Positions 49,479-59,444 of a stretch of 64,000 nt of DNA are shown here, piece after piece (positions within the stretch are counted from its first letter, which is position 1; every line of letters starts with the position of its first letter). A program made the position numbers and the translations under genes. The DNA is from Oscillospiraceae bacterium (GTDB lineage: Bacteria > Bacillota > Clostridia > Monoglobales > Monoglobaceae). The stretch spans positions 62,001 to 126,000 of the forward strand of contig SVKF01000001.1 in the NCBI GenBank assembly GCA_015068605.1. The letters are read 5' to 3'. The notes under the pieces were generated by a model. That model was not told the origin of the DNA. It worked only from the letters and a program-made list of their open reading frames with translations, and did not search any database.

Positions 49479-49515
49479 CTCCAAATCATATCTTACTACA
49501 ATATATGATTTGGAG
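49479..49515 (-). promoter_or_regulatory. Perfect 13-bp hairpin enclosing the ribosome binding site of the TIGR04086 gene
   Basis: CTCCAAATCATAT and ATATGATTTGGAG form a 13-bp stem with an 11-base loop on the minus strand; the 3' arm contains GGAGG and is followed by a T run and the ATG. It can terminate yajC transcription and hide the ribosome binding site. Confidence 0.7.
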
Positions 49516-49525
49516 TTTCTTTATA

Positions 49526-49918
49526 TTACTCTTCAACGATATCTTCGACATCGTCGGCAATTTCAACATCGCTGCCTGAACCTCTTTTTAAATATCTTGC
49601 AACAGAGCCTCTGTCAACTGTTATTGTTGCCTTGTTTGCACCTGCGCCGGATTCAATAACGAAAACTTCGTCCTTAACCTTAACGATTTTACCGTGAATA
49701 CCGCCGATTGTTGCAACAACATCGCCAACCTTTAATGCGGCAATCATGTTCTTGAGTTCCTTCTCTTTTTTCTTCTGCGGTCTGATTAATAAAAACCAGA
49801 AAACTGCAATAAGAAGAATCATAGGAAGGAATGAGCCCACCATTGACAACACGCTACCCTGCTGTTGTGCACCCTGTTTTGCAGTCTCTTCTGCCGCATA
49901 AACTATTGTTTCAAACAT
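49526..49918 (-). CDS. yajC: Preprotein translocase subunit YajC
   Basis: 130 residues: one membrane helix (about 28-45, LPMILLIAVFWFLLIRPQ), then RPQKKKEKELKNMIAALKVGDVVATIGGIHG. It associates with SecDF. The C-terminal acidic tail (DVEIADDVEDIVEE) is common in Firmicutes. Between tgt and the secDF region. Confidence 0.95.
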   Translation of the reverse strand: MFETIVYAAEETAKQGAQQQGSVLSMVGSFLPMILLIAVFWFLLIRPQKKKEKELKNMIAALKVGDVVATIGGIHGKIVKVKDEVFVIESGAGANKATITVDRGSVARYLKRGSGSDVEIADDVEDIVEE

Positions 49919-50006
49919 TTTAAATTACCTCCATTTTAAATCATTGTTATAGATTATACCCTATTTGAAATTTTTTTGCAACTGTTTTTTTAAATTTTTT
50001 CAAAAA

Positions 50007-51137
50007 TTATATTCTTTTTCCCAAAATCTCAATTTTTTCCTTGCGGTATTCCCCGAATCTGCCCTCATCAAGAGCATCTCTTATCTCCTGCATAAGATTA
50101 TTGTAAAAATAAAGGTTATGGATAACCGCAAGTCTCATCCCAAGCATTTCCCCGGCTTTAAAAAGATGTCTTACATAGCTTCGTGAAAAATTACGGCAAG
50201 TCGGACAGTTACAGTTCGGGTCGATAGGAAGCTCGTCAGTTTCATACTTAACATTCATAATATTTCTTATGCCCTCTGATGTAAAAAGATGTCCGTGTCT
50301 TGCATTTCGGCTTGGCATGACGCAGTCGAAAAAGTCAACGCCTCGATAAACCGCCTCAATAATATTAACCGGTGTTCCCACACCCATCAGATATCTTGGC
50401 TTATGAGCTGGAGCAAACTCCTCAACCGCCTCGATGATATCATACATAACTTCAGCAGGCTCACCCACCGCAAGTCCGCCTATTGCAATACCGTCAAGGG
50501 GAAGGTCTGCTATTCTTTTCATATTTTCAATTCTCAAATCTCTGTAAGTACAGCCCTGATTTATGCCAAAAAGCATTTGTTTGGGGTTAACCGTTCCATC
50601 AAGAGAATTAAGCCGTTTCATTTCTGTTATGCAACGGTTAAGCCATCTTATTGTCCGCTCCGACGCTTCTTTTGCATATTTTTTTTCGCATGGGTTTTCC
50701 ACACATTCATCAAATGCCATGGCTATAGTTGAGCCTAAATTGGACTGAATCTGCATACTTTCTTCAGGACCCATAAAAATTTTTCTTCCGTCTATGTGTG
50801 AAGAAAAATAGACACCTTCTTCTTTGATTTTACGGAGCTTTGACAAGGAAAACACCTGAAACCCACCGCTGTCGGTTAAAATCGGTCTGTCCCAGTTCAT
50901 AAATTTATGAAGTCCGCCCATTTTCTTAACCACTTCATCCCCCGGTCTTAAATGGAGATGATAGGTGTTGGAAAGCTCCACCTGACAGCCGATTTCCTTA
51001 AGGTCAAAGGCAGAAACAGCCCCCTTAATAGCCGCCGCAGTTCCAACATTCATAAACACAGGAGTCTGCACAGTTCCATGTACTGTTTTAAACTCGCCTC
51101 GTCTTGCGTTTCCCTCTTTTTTTATCAATTTATACAT
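50007..51137 (-). CDS. tgt: Queuine tRNA-ribosyltransferase
   Basis: 376 residues exchanging guanine 34 of tRNAs for preQ1. Catalytic Asp in ILTDSGGFQVFS (about 86-97), second Asp in DCVMPSRNARHG, and a zinc site CNCPTCRNFSRSYVRHLFK. With queA nearby it makes the last steps of queuosine synthesis. Confidence 0.96.
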   Translation of the reverse strand: MYKLIKKEGNARRGEFKTVHGTVQTPVFMNVGTAAAIKGAVSAFDLKEIGCQVELSNTYHLHLRPGDEVVKKMGGLHKFMNWDRPILTDSGGFQVFSLSKLRKIKEEGVYFSSHIDGRKIFMGPEESMQIQSNLGSTIAMAFDECVENPCEKKYAKEASERTIRWLNRCITEMKRLNSLDGTVNPKQMLFGINQGCTYRDLRIENMKRIADLPLDGIAIGGLAVGEPAEVMYDIIEAVEEFAPAHKPRYLMGVGTPVNIIEAVYRGVDFFDCVMPSRNARHGHLFTSEGIRNIMNVKYETDELPIDPNCNCPTCRNFSRSYVRHLFKAGEMLGMRLAVIHNLYFYNNLMQEIRDALDEGRFGEYRKEKIEILGKRI

Positions 51138-51152
51138 ACTTGTCTCCGTTTC

Positions 51153-51935
51153 TTATATCCATTCATTAAAATGCTTATCTATAAACTTAATTTCATTTAA
51201 ATAAAAATCGTAATGCCCCTCATCTATCATTTTCTCAAAGGCTTCGTTACCCTTTTGGGCTTCGTCCGTAATAATATTCGCCATTGCCATAAGCCTTTCC
51301 TTTATTACCTCGCAAAAATCGTCAGCCATTTCCATTCCGTAGCTTTCAAAAAATGCCTTTATTCCTTTTTGGCGGAAGTTTCTGTCACTATCATTATATT
51401 TCCGCTCCGCCTTCAAATCCGCATCATACTGCATCTCTCCCAAAGGAACAAAGCGATAAACCCCATAGGCAATATCCCAAATTCTCGGTGCAGTGGTGCA
51501 GGTATCAAAATCAATTATTCCGTATGGAAGTCCATTAACAAAAGTGACATTATATGTGGCAAAATCATTGTGACAAATCACTTCCTTCGGAAGCTCCCCT
51601 TTATAAGTCAACCACCATTTATCAGCTTCTTCAATTTCAAAATCTGTTGTGCTGTCGTGAAACTCCCTTAAAAGCCTTGCCGCCTTTCTGATAATTTCAA
51701 GTCGGTGCTCAACATCATTCGTGAACGGATACTCTTCAGGCTCAAAGCACTCACCCTTGACAAAGGATAAAACCTCATATTCTCCCTCTGTTCCTAAAAA
51801 TTCAGGCGCTTTATTAAACCCCTTGTTTTTAAGGTGAACCAATAGTTTTTGTACTGTTTTGCTGTTTTCTCTTTGTTTTCGGTATATTTTGTTTCCTTTT
51901 TTATAAACCGAAGATGTTCCGCCGCTTAATTCCAT
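51153..51935 (-). CDS. Aminoglycoside phosphotransferase (APH) fold kinase
   Basis: 260 residues with the small-molecule kinase core: VICHNDFATYNVTF (catalytic Asp, about 138-151) and GIIDFDTC (metal-binding Asp, about 157-164). The fold covers choline, homoserine, spore-coat (CotS-like) and antibiotic kinases. Nothing indicates antibiotic resistance; its place between queA and tgt suggests a house-keeping substrate, unknown. Confidence 0.8.
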   Translation of the reverse strand: MELSGGTSSVYKKGNKIYRKQRENSKTVQKLLVHLKNKGFNKAPEFLGTEGEYEVLSFVKGECFEPEEYPFTNDVEHRLEIIRKAARLLREFHDSTTDFEIEEADKWWLTYKGELPKEVICHNDFATYNVTFVNGLPYGIIDFDTCTTAPRIWDIAYGVYRFVPLGEMQYDADLKAERKYNDSDRNFRQKGIKAFFESYGMEMADDFCEVIKERLMAMANIITDEAQKGNEAFEKMIDEGHYDFYLNEIKFIDKHFNEWI

Positions 51936-51944
51936 ATTTCTCTC

Positions 51945-52970
51945 CTAAATAATAAACATTGCATCACCGAAGCTGAAAAATCTGTATTTTTCCTTTATGG
52001 CTTCGCCATATGCATTAAATATTTTTTCTTTGTCGGAAAATGCCGAAATAAGCATCAAGAGCGTTGATTCGGGCAAATGGAAATTCGTTATAAGTGCGTC
52101 AACTGCTTTGAATTTATAGCCGGGATAGATAAATATTTCTGTATTTCCACCCTTTTTTTTCAACTGACCGTTCTCATCAGCAACACTCTCTAAAGTTCTG
52201 ACCGAGGTTGTTCCGACAGCGATAATTCTGCCTCCGTTTTTTCGTGTTTCATTGACAATTTTCGCCGTTTCCTCCGAAACCTCGTAATACTCCGAGTGCA
52301 TTTTGTGGTTTTCCACATTCTCAACCAAGACAGGTCTGAATGTTCCAAGCCCAACATGGAGAGTTACAAAGGCAATTTTTATGCCCTTCGCCCTGATTTT
52401 TTCCATAAGCTCATTGGTAAAATGAAGTCCTGCCGTTGGTGCCGCAGCACTGCCCTCAATTTTGGAGTAAACCGTTTGGTATCTTTCTCTGTCATTCAAT
52501 TTTTCGTGGATATACGGGGGCAGAGGCATTTCTCCCAGTTTATCCAGAAGCTCTTCCCATATTCCTTCATATTCAAAACGGACAATTCGGTTTCCGTCGT
52601 CAATAACCTCTAATATTTCAGCTTTTAAGAGTCCTCCGCCAAATTCAAAACGGCTTCCGACTTTCGCCTTTCTGCCGGGTTTCAGGATAACCTCCCATGT
52701 GTTTATATCAATTCTTTTAAGGAGCAGAAACTCAATTTTTCCGCCTGTTCCTTCTTTCTGCCCGTAAAGTCTTGCAGGGATAACCCTTGTGTTATTCATA
52801 ACAAGGCAATCGCCTTCGTTTAAATAATCAATCACATCATAAAAATGCTTGTGAGTTATTTCACCCGTTTCTTTTGAAAGCACCATAAGTCTTGAATCCG
52901 TTCTGTTTTCAAGAGGCTTTTGTGCAATCAATTCCTCCGGTAAATCATAATAAAAATCTTTAGTATTCAT
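51945..52970 (-). CDS. queA: S-adenosylmethionine:tRNA ribosyltransferase-isomerase
   Basis: 341 residues making epoxyqueuosine in tRNA from preQ1. Family start [20 protein letters not shown], then [23 protein letters not shown] and [17 protein letters not shown]. Directly before the APH-fold gene and tgt. Confidence 0.96.
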   Translation of the reverse strand: MNTKDFYYDLPEELIAQKPLENRTDSRLMVLSKETGEITHKHFYDVIDYLNEGDCLVMNNTRVIPARLYGQKEGTGGKIEFLLLKRIDINTWEVILKPGRKAKVGSRFEFGGGLLKAEILEVIDDGNRIVRFEYEGIWEELLDKLGEMPLPPYIHEKLNDRERYQTVYSKIEGSAAAPTAGLHFTNELMEKIRAKGIKIAFVTLHVGLGTFRPVLVENVENHKMHSEYYEVSEETAKIVNETRKNGGRIIAVGTTSVRTLESVADENGQLKKKGGNTEIFIYPGYKFKAVDALITNFHLPESTLLMLISAFSDKEKIFNAYGEAIKEKYRFFSFGDAMFII

Positions 52971-52982
52971 AATCTTTCCTCA

Positions 52983-54329
52983 TTAAAAATTTTCAAGGTG
53001 TGTGCCCTGATAATAATGCGTTAAAATTTCCTCATAGGTAAAGCCTGCTTCCGCCATTCCTTTTGCCCCGTACTGGCTCATTCCAACACCGTGTCCCCAG
53101 CCTTCACCTGTAAAAACAAAGCTTTCTCCGGCTTTTGTGCCCTTATATGTTTTACTTGTTTCACCATTTGTCGCAGTCACGGTTGCAACACTCCCTGCAC
53201 CGAGAACTGTTATATTTTCAAGAGAACTTTTCTTTTTCCCTTTTGAGCTTAAGACATAAATTTCAGGGTATTCCGTTTTTCCACCGCCCGAAATTGTATA
53301 TTTCTGGCTCAAAGTCGCTTCCGAAAATATGGTTCTGCATTGTTCTCTTTTAAAGGTTTGACTTCCCTTTGTACCTTTGACCTCAAGAACAATAACTCTG
53401 CCGGCATCGCTGTATTCCTTGGCTGTAATATCCGTAACATCTCCTATGTCATAGCCCTTGCTGTTCATTATCTCTGTTGCACGGTCTTTTGTCAAGGTTT
53501 TTTCCCATTTTCCGTTATTTATATTCTCCGTATCCTCATACTCGTTGCTGACACTCACAAGATAAGGAAAGCTGCTCCCCCATACATTTTTAACATCCTC
53601 GGTTGTTTCCCCCATTGATGAGGAATAAACCGTCTGGACAAGCTCGTCCTCATATAAGAGAACCTCTCCGGAGGTTTCGTCAACCGGGGCATAAGAGCCT
53701 TCTCTTTCATAGTCAACTCCCGAATATGCCTGACAGCAAACAGTGTTACACAAATCAAAGCCGTATTCCTTATGTCTTTCAATTTTACCGAGAGCAAAGT
53801 TTCTCGCACAAACCGCCTGCGCTTTGAGAGCCTCAATATGCCACTCAGGAGACATTTCCCTGGAAATAACCCCGTAAACATAACTGTCAAGCGGCACAAC
53901 ATTAACGGCAGTTATAACTCCCGAAGATAAAATTTTAAATTCAAAACCACCCCTGTACGTTCCCGACGCTTTAGCAGTTATTTTCATCATTTTTTCATTC
54001 TCTTCTTCCGATTTAGGCTCAATCCCCAAACCAAAGACCGAAGTATCCACCGTATAAATAAGTTCATCTGTCAACGGATTAGAAACATTGACAAAATTAC
54101 CCTCTCCGCAAGAAATCTTAATCTGTCCCGTCAGACATTCAGCCATTTGGACAAATTCACGATTTTCATAATAACCTATGTCAAAGCCCAATTCATTATC
54201 CAGAATATACTCATTTCGCGCATTCATACCATAGTATATTCCAATCCGCATATTCTCTGTCTTCTCCCAAGCCGAGACCGTGGAAAAGCTTAGTATTAAA
54301 ATAAAGAAAAAAATAAGTATTTTCTTCAT
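52983..54329 (-). CDS. SpoIID/LytB-domain protein
   Basis: 448 residues with a signal peptide (MKKILIFFFILILSFSTVSA) and a SpoIID/LytB domain from about 150: VPLDSYVYGVISREMSPEWHIEALKAQAVCARNFAL and the C-terminal GWGHGVGMSQYGAKGMAEAG. SpoIID is a lytic transglycosylase that remodels peptidoglycan during engulfment. Spore formers have several homologues; whether this is SpoIID itself or an amidase enhancer (LytB-like) is not settled. The ATG at 54329 gives the signal peptide; a longer start at 54350 is possible. Confidence 0.85.
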   Translation of the reverse strand: MKKILIFFFILILSFSTVSAWEKTENMRIGIYYGMNARNEYILDNELGFDIGYYENREFVQMAECLTGQIKISCGEGNFVNVSNPLTDELIYTVDTSVFGLGIEPKSEEENEKMMKITAKASGTYRGGFEFKILSSGVITAVNVVPLDSYVYGVISREMSPEWHIEALKAQAVCARNFALGKIERHKEYGFDLCNTVCCQAYSGVDYEREGSYAPVDETSGEVLLYEDELVQTVYSSSMGETTEDVKNVWGSSFPYLVSVSNEYEDTENINNGKWEKTLTKDRATEIMNSKGYDIGDVTDITAKEYSDAGRVIVLEVKGTKGSQTFKREQCRTIFSEATLSQKYTISGGGKTEYPEIYVLSSKGKKKSSLENITVLGAGSVATVTATNGETSKTYKGTKAGESFVFTGEGWGHGVGMSQYGAKGMAEAGFTYEEILTHYYQGTHLENF

Positions 54330-54451
54330 AAAATCCTCCAAAAATTGCATACTTATTTAAAATTTCGACAAAATATGCTCAAAATCCTTTTAGGAAAATG
54401 TTAAAATTATGTTACAATTATTCAAATCGGTCTTTTTTACCAAAAAAATAT

Positions 54452-54480
54452 TTGACATTTGGGCTTTATTAACATATAAT
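54452..54480 (+). promoter_or_regulatory. Promoter of asd-dapA-dapB
   Basis: Perfect TTGACA (54452-54457) and TATAAT (54475-54480), spacer 17 bases. The leader to asd is only about 60 bases and contains no lysine riboswitch. Confidence 0.85.
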
Positions 54481-54547
54481 AATAGTGATAGTATTTAATA
54501 AAATATGAAGAATTTAAAACACTTAAATTAAGGAGGATATTTAAGTT

Positions 54548-55627
54548 ATGAAAAAATATAAAGTTGGTATTATCGGCGCAACCGGTATGGTTGGTCAGAG
54601 ATTTATTACTCTTATGGAAAATCACCCTTGGTTTGACCTTACACTGCTTGCCGCTTCTCCGAGAAGTGCAGGCAAAACTTACGAGGAAGCCCTTGGCGGC
54701 AGATGGTCTATGACAACACCTATCCCCGAGGATGTTAAGAAAATGGTTGTTTTAAACGCATCCGAAGATATTGAAAAAATCGCTTCTATGGTTGATTTTG
54801 TTTTCTGTGCAGTTGACATGAAGAAGGATGAAATCAGAGCTTTGGAAGAGGCTTACGCTAAAGCTGAATGTCCTGTTATCTCCAACAACTCTGCACACAG
54901 ACATACAGACGATGTTCCTATGATTGTTCCTGAAATCAATCCGGAGCACGCTGAAATTATCGAGGCTCAGAAAAAGCGTCTCGGAACAAAAAGAGGTTTT
55001 GTTGCGGTTAAATCAAACTGCTCTCTCCAGAGTTATGTTCCCGCCCTTCACCCTCTTATGAAATACGGTATTAAAAATGTTCTTGCTTGTACATATCAGG
55101 CAATTTCCGGTGCAGGTAAGACTTTTGAAACATGGCCGGAAATGGTTGATAACCTTATCCCATATATTGGCGGTGAGGAAGAAAAGAGTGAAGTTGAGCC
55201 TCTTAAAATCTGGGGTAAAATTGAAGGAGATAAAATTGTTGACGCAACTACTCCGAATATCACAACTCAGTGTCTCCGTGTTCCGGTTTCCAACGGACAC
55301 ACAGCCGCTGTTTTCGTAAGCTTTGACAAAAAGCCAACCATTGACGAAATCAAGGCTGACTGGGCTAATTTCGCCGGTGTTCCTCAGGAGCTTGAGCTTC
55401 CGTCTGCACCAAAGCAGTTCCTTCATTACTTTGAAGAGGATAATCGTCCTCAGGCGAAGCTTGACAGAGACTCCGAAGGCGGAATGGCTGTTTCTATCGG
55501 CAGACTCAGAGAAGACAAACAGTATGACTATAAATTCGTATGTCTTTCCCATAACACCTTAAGAGGTGCGGCAGGCGGTGCTGTTTTAATGGCAGAGCTT
55601 CTTGCGGCAAAGGGTTATCTTGACTAA
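54548..55627 (+). CDS. asd: Aspartate-semialdehyde dehydrogenase
   Basis: Reduces aspartyl phosphate to the semialdehyde for lysine, diaminopimelate, threonine and methionine. 359 residues with GATGMVGQRF (10-19) and catalytic Cys158 in KSNCSLQ. The long form with RGFVAVKSNCSLQ belongs to the fungal/archaeal-type branch, also common in anaerobic Firmicutes, not to the E. coli type. First gene of asd-dapA-dapB; AGGAGG upstream. Confidence 0.95.
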   Translation: MKKYKVGIIGATGMVGQRFITLMENHPWFDLTLLAASPRSAGKTYEEALGGRWSMTTPIPEDVKKMVVLNASEDIEKIASMVDFVFCAVDMKKDEIRALEEAYAKAECPVISNNSAHRHTDDVPMIVPEINPEHAEIIEAQKKRLGTKRGFVAVKSNCSLQSYVPALHPLMKYGIKNVLACTYQAISGAGKTFETWPEMVDNLIPYIGGEEEKSEVEPLKIWGKIEGDKIVDATTPNITTQCLRVPVSNGHTAAVFVSFDKKPTIDEIKADWANFAGVPQELELPSAPKQFLHYFEEDNRPQAKLDRDSEGGMAVSIGRLREDKQYDYKFVCLSHNTLRGAAGGAVLMAELLAAKGYLD

Positions 55628-55682
55628 TATATAAAATTTATTACACCTGCATATTGCAGGAAGAAAGGAATGGTATAAAATT

Positions 55683-56564
55683 ATGAAAAAGCCATTATTT
55701 ACCGGCTCTGCCGTTGCTCTTATAACTCCATTTAAAGAAAACGGAGTTGATTACGACAAATTTGCTCAGCTCATTGAATATCACATTGAAAACGGAACAG
55801 ATGCCCTTGTTGTTTGCGCAACAACAGGCGAATCTTCCACAATGCCCGACCCAGAGCATATGGCTGCTCTTAAATTCGCTTCTGAAAAAGCGAAGGGCAG
55901 AATCACTCTTATTGCAGGAACAGGCAGTAATGACACAATCCACGCAATCGCTCTTTCAACTTATGCCGAATCAGTTGGCTATGACGGTCTTTTAATTGTT
56001 ACACCTTACTACAACAAGGCTACGCAAAAAGGTCTCTATCTCCACTTTAAAGCAATTGCCGAAAGTGTTAAGCTTCCGATTATTTTATACAACATTCCCG
56101 GAAGAACAGGCTGTTCAATTTCTATTGATACATTCAAAAAACTTGCTGAAATTCCTAATATTATCGGTGTTAAGGAAGCAACCGGCGACCTTGCTTTAGC
56201 AGGTCAGATCGCGGCTTTTACCGACCTTGTTCTCTATTCAGGAAATGACGATGTTATTCTTCCTATGATGGCTATCGGCGGAAAAGGTGTTATCTCTGTT
56301 GTTGCCAACATTCTTCCAAAGGAAACCCATGAGGTTTGTCAGAAGTTTTTAGATGGTGACATTGAAGGTTCAAGAAAGCAATATCTTAAGATGATTGAGC
56401 TTATCAATGCTCTCTTCATTGAGGTTAACCCAATCCCCGTTAAAGCGGCTATGAATGTTTTGGGATTTAATGTCGGAAAATGTCGAATGCCTCTTTGCGA
56501 TATGGAAGATAAAAACCTTGCTACGCTTAAGCAGGTTATGAAGAACTACGGTTTTAAATTCTAA
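55683..56564 (+). CDS. dapA: 4-hydroxy-tetrahydrodipicolinate synthase
   Basis: Condenses pyruvate with aspartate semialdehyde. 293 residues with TTGE (47-50), Tyr136 and the Schiff-base Lys164 in GVKEATGD. Full length. Between asd and dapB. Confidence 0.96.
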   Translation: MKKPLFTGSAVALITPFKENGVDYDKFAQLIEYHIENGTDALVVCATTGESSTMPDPEHMAALKFASEKAKGRITLIAGTGSNDTIHAIALSTYAESVGYDGLLIVTPYYNKATQKGLYLHFKAIAESVKLPIILYNIPGRTGCSISIDTFKKLAEIPNIIGVKEATGDLALAGQIAAFTDLVLYSGNDDVILPMMAIGGKGVISVVANILPKETHEVCQKFLDGDIEGSRKQYLKMIELINALFIEVNPIPVKAAMNVLGFNVGKCRMPLCDMEDKNLATLKQVMKNYGFKF

Positions 56565-56580
56565 TTAAGGAGTTTTACCT

Positions 56581-57333
56581 ATGACAAAGATTTTATTATG
56601 CGGTGCAAACGGCAAAATGGGGCAGGCCGTCACAAGAGTTGTGCTCCAAAATCCCGATACAGAAATCATCGCAGGCTATGATATTGCGGAAAACCCTTCC
56701 GCTCCTTATCCGGTCATTACTGATTTTTCGTTTCTTGCTGAAAAGCCTGATGTTATTGTGGATTTTTCGCACCCTGCCTTAACTGACGGAATCCTTGATT
56801 ATGCAGTGTCAAACGGCATTCCTTCCGTTATCTGCACCACAGGACTTTCCGCAGACCAGATTTCAAGAATTGAATACGAGTCGAAAAACATTCCGATTTT
56901 CTTCTCTGCCAATATGTCTTTGGGTGTCAATCTTATAATGGAGCTTGTTGCTAAAGCCGCAAAGGTTTTGCAGGATAATTTCGACATTGAGATTATAGAA
57001 AAGCACCATAACCAAAAGCTGGACGCACCAAGCGGAACGGCTCTTGCTATTGCCGATAATATTTCCCGGGCAATAGATTATGCGCCGGAATACACCTATG
57101 ACAGACATAGTGTCCGCAAAAAGCGTGACAAAAAAGAAATCGGTATCCACGCTGTTCGTGGCGGAACTATCGTCGGTGAGCACAATGTTATTTTCGCCGG
57201 TAATGATGAGGTTATTGAGATTAAACATACTGCAACATCAAAAGAAGTCTTTGCAGTTGGAGCTGTTTCTGCAGCCGGATTTTTAAAGAATCAGCCTGCC
57301 GGACTGTATAGCATGAAAGATTTAATAAAATAA
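56581..57333 (+). CDS. dapB: 4-hydroxy-tetrahydrodipicolinate reductase
   Basis: 250 residues with the dinucleotide-binding CGANGKMG (7-14), the catalytic EKHHNQKLDAPSGTA and RGGTIVGEHNVIF. AAGGAG upstream. Last of the asd-dapA-dapB unit leading to diaminopimelate for peptidoglycan and dipicolinate for spores. Confidence 0.95.
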   Translation: MTKILLCGANGKMGQAVTRVVLQNPDTEIIAGYDIAENPSAPYPVITDFSFLAEKPDVIVDFSHPALTDGILDYAVSNGIPSVICTTGLSADQISRIEYESKNIPIFFSANMSLGVNLIMELVAKAAKVLQDNFDIEIIEKHHNQKLDAPSGTALAIADNISRAIDYAPEYTYDRHSVRKKRDKKEIGIHAVRGGTIVGEHNVIFAGNDEVIEIKHTATSKEVFAVGAVSAAGFLKNQPAGLYSMKDLIK

Positions 57334-57338
57334 ACATC

Positions 57339-57374
57339 AAAAGGGTTGGGACATACGAGTCACAACCCTTTTTT
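57339..57374 (+). terminator. Terminator of asd-dapA-dapB
   Basis: AAAAGGGTTG (57339-57348) pairs with CAACCCTTTT (57363-57372), with T run. Confidence 0.85.
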
Positions 57375-57386
57375 CGAGGTTAAATT

Positions 57387-59114
57387 ATGAAACTATTCAA
57401 ATCATTTTCAAAATACTATAAGCCATATATCGGCATAATTATTCTTGATTTGCTGTGTGCATCACTTACAACAATATGTGAGCTTGTTTTCCCAAAGCTT
57501 GTGAGTTATATTACCGACACGGCAATAAATACTCCCGACAAGCTTCTTATATCAACTATTATTAAAATCGGCGGAGTATATTTATTTTTAAGAATAATTG
57601 ACACCCTGGCAAACTATTATATGGCAAATCAGGGGCATATTATGGGCGCAAAGCTGGAAAAGGATATGAGACGGGATATGTTCAACCATCTGCAAAAGCT
57701 CCCCTTCTCTTACTATGACAATACGAAAATCGGTCAGCTTATGTCAAGGCTTACAAACGACCTTTTCGACATAACCGAATTTTCTCACCACTGTCCCGAA
57801 GAATTTTTTATATCGGGAATAAAAATTATCGGTTCATTCATAATTCTTATAAATGTCAACATTCCATTGACGCTTATCATCTTCGCTCTCCTGCCTGTTA
57901 TGGCGGTTTCGTCTGTTATTTTTCGCAAAAAGATGAAAAATGCATTCAAGAAACAACGAGAACAAATCGGTGAGCTTAATGCCGAAATCGAGGATAATCT
58001 TTTGGGAATCCGTGTTGTCAAGAGCTTTGCCAACGAGGAAATTGAGAAAGAGAAATTTGAAAAAGGAAACGAAAAATTTCTTCAGACAAAACGGGGTGCA
58101 TACAAATATATGGCACTTTTCCAGGCAGGAACAAGATTTTCCGACGGGCTCTTGTATATCGGAGTTATAGTTATCGGTTCAATTTTCCTGAAAAAAGGGC
58201 ATATCTCACCCGGTGATTTGGTCGCATATCTTCTGTATATTCAAACTCTTATCACAGCTATCCGAAGGATTGTTGAATTCACGGAGCAATTCCAGCGGGG
58301 AATAACCGGCATCGAGCGGTTTACCGAAATTATGGACGAGCCTGTATTAATCGAGGATTTACCCGGTGCAAAAGACATTGAAGCCCTTAAAGGTCAAATC
58401 ACTTTTGACAATGTTTCTTTCGCATATTCCGATAACCTTGATGATGTTTTATCAAATCTTTCACTTTCAATCAATGTTGGTGAGAATGTGGCGATTGTCG
58501 GTCCGTCAGGCGGAGGTAAGACAACACTTTGTAATCTGATACCACGATTTTATGATATAAAAAGCGGGGAAATCTATATTGACGGAAAAAGCATTAAGGA
58601 CTTGACATTGAGTTCACTCCGAAATAATATAGGCATTGTTCAGCAGGATGTTTACCTTTTCAGCGGTTCGGTTAAAGATAATATCGCTTATGGTAAAATA
58701 GACGCAACATATGAAGAAATCATCAATGCCGCAAAGCTTGCCGGTGCTCACGAATTTATTCTTACTTTAAAAGACGGTTATGACACCTATGTTGGCGAAA
58801 GAGGCGTTAAATTATCGGGCGGACAAAAGCAACGCATCTCAATCGCAAGGCTTTTCCTTAAAAATCCGCCTGTTCTCATTCTCGACGAGGCAACTTCCGC
58901 ATTGGATAACGAAAGCGAACACATTGTTCAAAAGTCCCTTGAAAAGCTTTCCGAGGGCAGGACAACCTTAACCATCGCTCATCGTCTTACAACAATCAAA
59001 AACGCCGACAGAATTATAGTTCTCGGCAAAAACGGGATTTTGGAAGAGGGCTCCCATGACACTCTGATTCAAAAGAACGGAGAATACGCAAAGCTTTATA
59101 AGCTTTACACTTAA
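57387..59114 (+). CDS. ABC exporter, half-transporter with fused ATPase
   Basis: 575 residues: six-helix membrane domain (about 1-320) fused to an ATPase domain with Walker A GPSGGGKTT, signature LSGGQKQ and Walker B VLILDEATSALD, then TIAHRLTT. This is the MsbA/lipid- or multidrug-exporter layout and works as a homodimer, or as a heterodimer with a partner not seen here. Substrate unknown. CGAGG precedes the ATG just after the dapB terminator. Confidence 0.92.
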   Translation: MKLFKSFSKYYKPYIGIIILDLLCASLTTICELVFPKLVSYITDTAINTPDKLLISTIIKIGGVYLFLRIIDTLANYYMANQGHIMGAKLEKDMRRDMFNHLQKLPFSYYDNTKIGQLMSRLTNDLFDITEFSHHCPEEFFISGIKIIGSFIILINVNIPLTLIIFALLPVMAVSSVIFRKKMKNAFKKQREQIGELNAEIEDNLLGIRVVKSFANEEIEKEKFEKGNEKFLQTKRGAYKYMALFQAGTRFSDGLLYIGVIVIGSIFLKKGHISPGDLVAYLLYIQTLITAIRRIVEFTEQFQRGITGIERFTEIMDEPVLIEDLPGAKDIEALKGQITFDNVSFAYSDNLDDVLSNLSLSINVGENVAIVGPSGGGKTTLCNLIPRFYDIKSGEIYIDGKSIKDLTLSSLRNNIGIVQQDVYLFSGSVKDNIAYGKIDATYEEIINAAKLAGAHEFILTLKDGYDTYVGERGVKLSGGQKQRISIARLFLKNPPVLILDEATSALDNESEHIVQKSLEKLSEGRTTLTIAHRLTTIKNADRIIVLGKNGILEEGSHDTLIQKNGEYAKLYKLYT

Positions 59115-59173
59115 AATAAATATGGTTGCACACTTTTGCACATATTCCAAAGAGTCTATCGCAAAACGTACCA

Positions 59174-59222
59174 CAAAAAGGGCTAAAACAAAATAAATCC
59201 TTTTGTTTCAGCCCCTTTTCTT
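59174..59222. terminator. Bidirectional terminator after the ABC exporter
   Basis: AAAAGGGCT and AAACAAAA pair with TTTTGTTT and AGCCCCTTTT across a short loop, with A and T runs on the two sides. Confidence 0.75.
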
Positions 59223-59262
59223 TTTAACCATAAAAATGCGAAAGCTATATTTAACGCTGACT

Positions 59263-59439
59263 TTATTCATTGTTGACCAAAATCTTAATCTTTTTCAATT
59301 CCTCTTTAAGAAACTTATTTCTCATTTTTTCGTCATAAATATCATTTAAAATAATACAATAATCTTTATCATTCTTGATTATAGTCGCCGCCTTAATATT
59401 TTCAGGCAGCTTTGAATTCAGCACTAATACACCATCCAT
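59263..59439 (-). CDS. Small protein coupled to the XRE regulator
   Basis: 58 residues, MDGVLVLNSKLPENIKAATI then a charged helix-rich part ending KKIKILVNNE. GAAAGGTGAGG lies upstream and the start is 5 bases after the XRE stop, so the two are one message. No family recognised. It has normal codon use and a clean ribosome binding site, which argues that it is real; such small partners of XRE regulators in mobile elements can be inhibitors or toxins, but nothing shows this here. Confidence 0.6.
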   Translation of the reverse strand: MDGVLVLNSKLPENIKAATIIKNDKDYCIILNDIYDEKMRNKFLKEELKKIKILVNNE

Positions 59440-59444
59440 TTACC

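Noticed and set aside
51153-51935. Aminoglycoside resistance gene
   Set aside because: Only the kinase fold matches; it sits within a housekeeping cluster and shows no sign of transfer.
54481-54547. Lysine riboswitch before asd-dapA-dapB
   Set aside because: The leader after the promoter is only about 60 bases, too short for the lysine aptamer.
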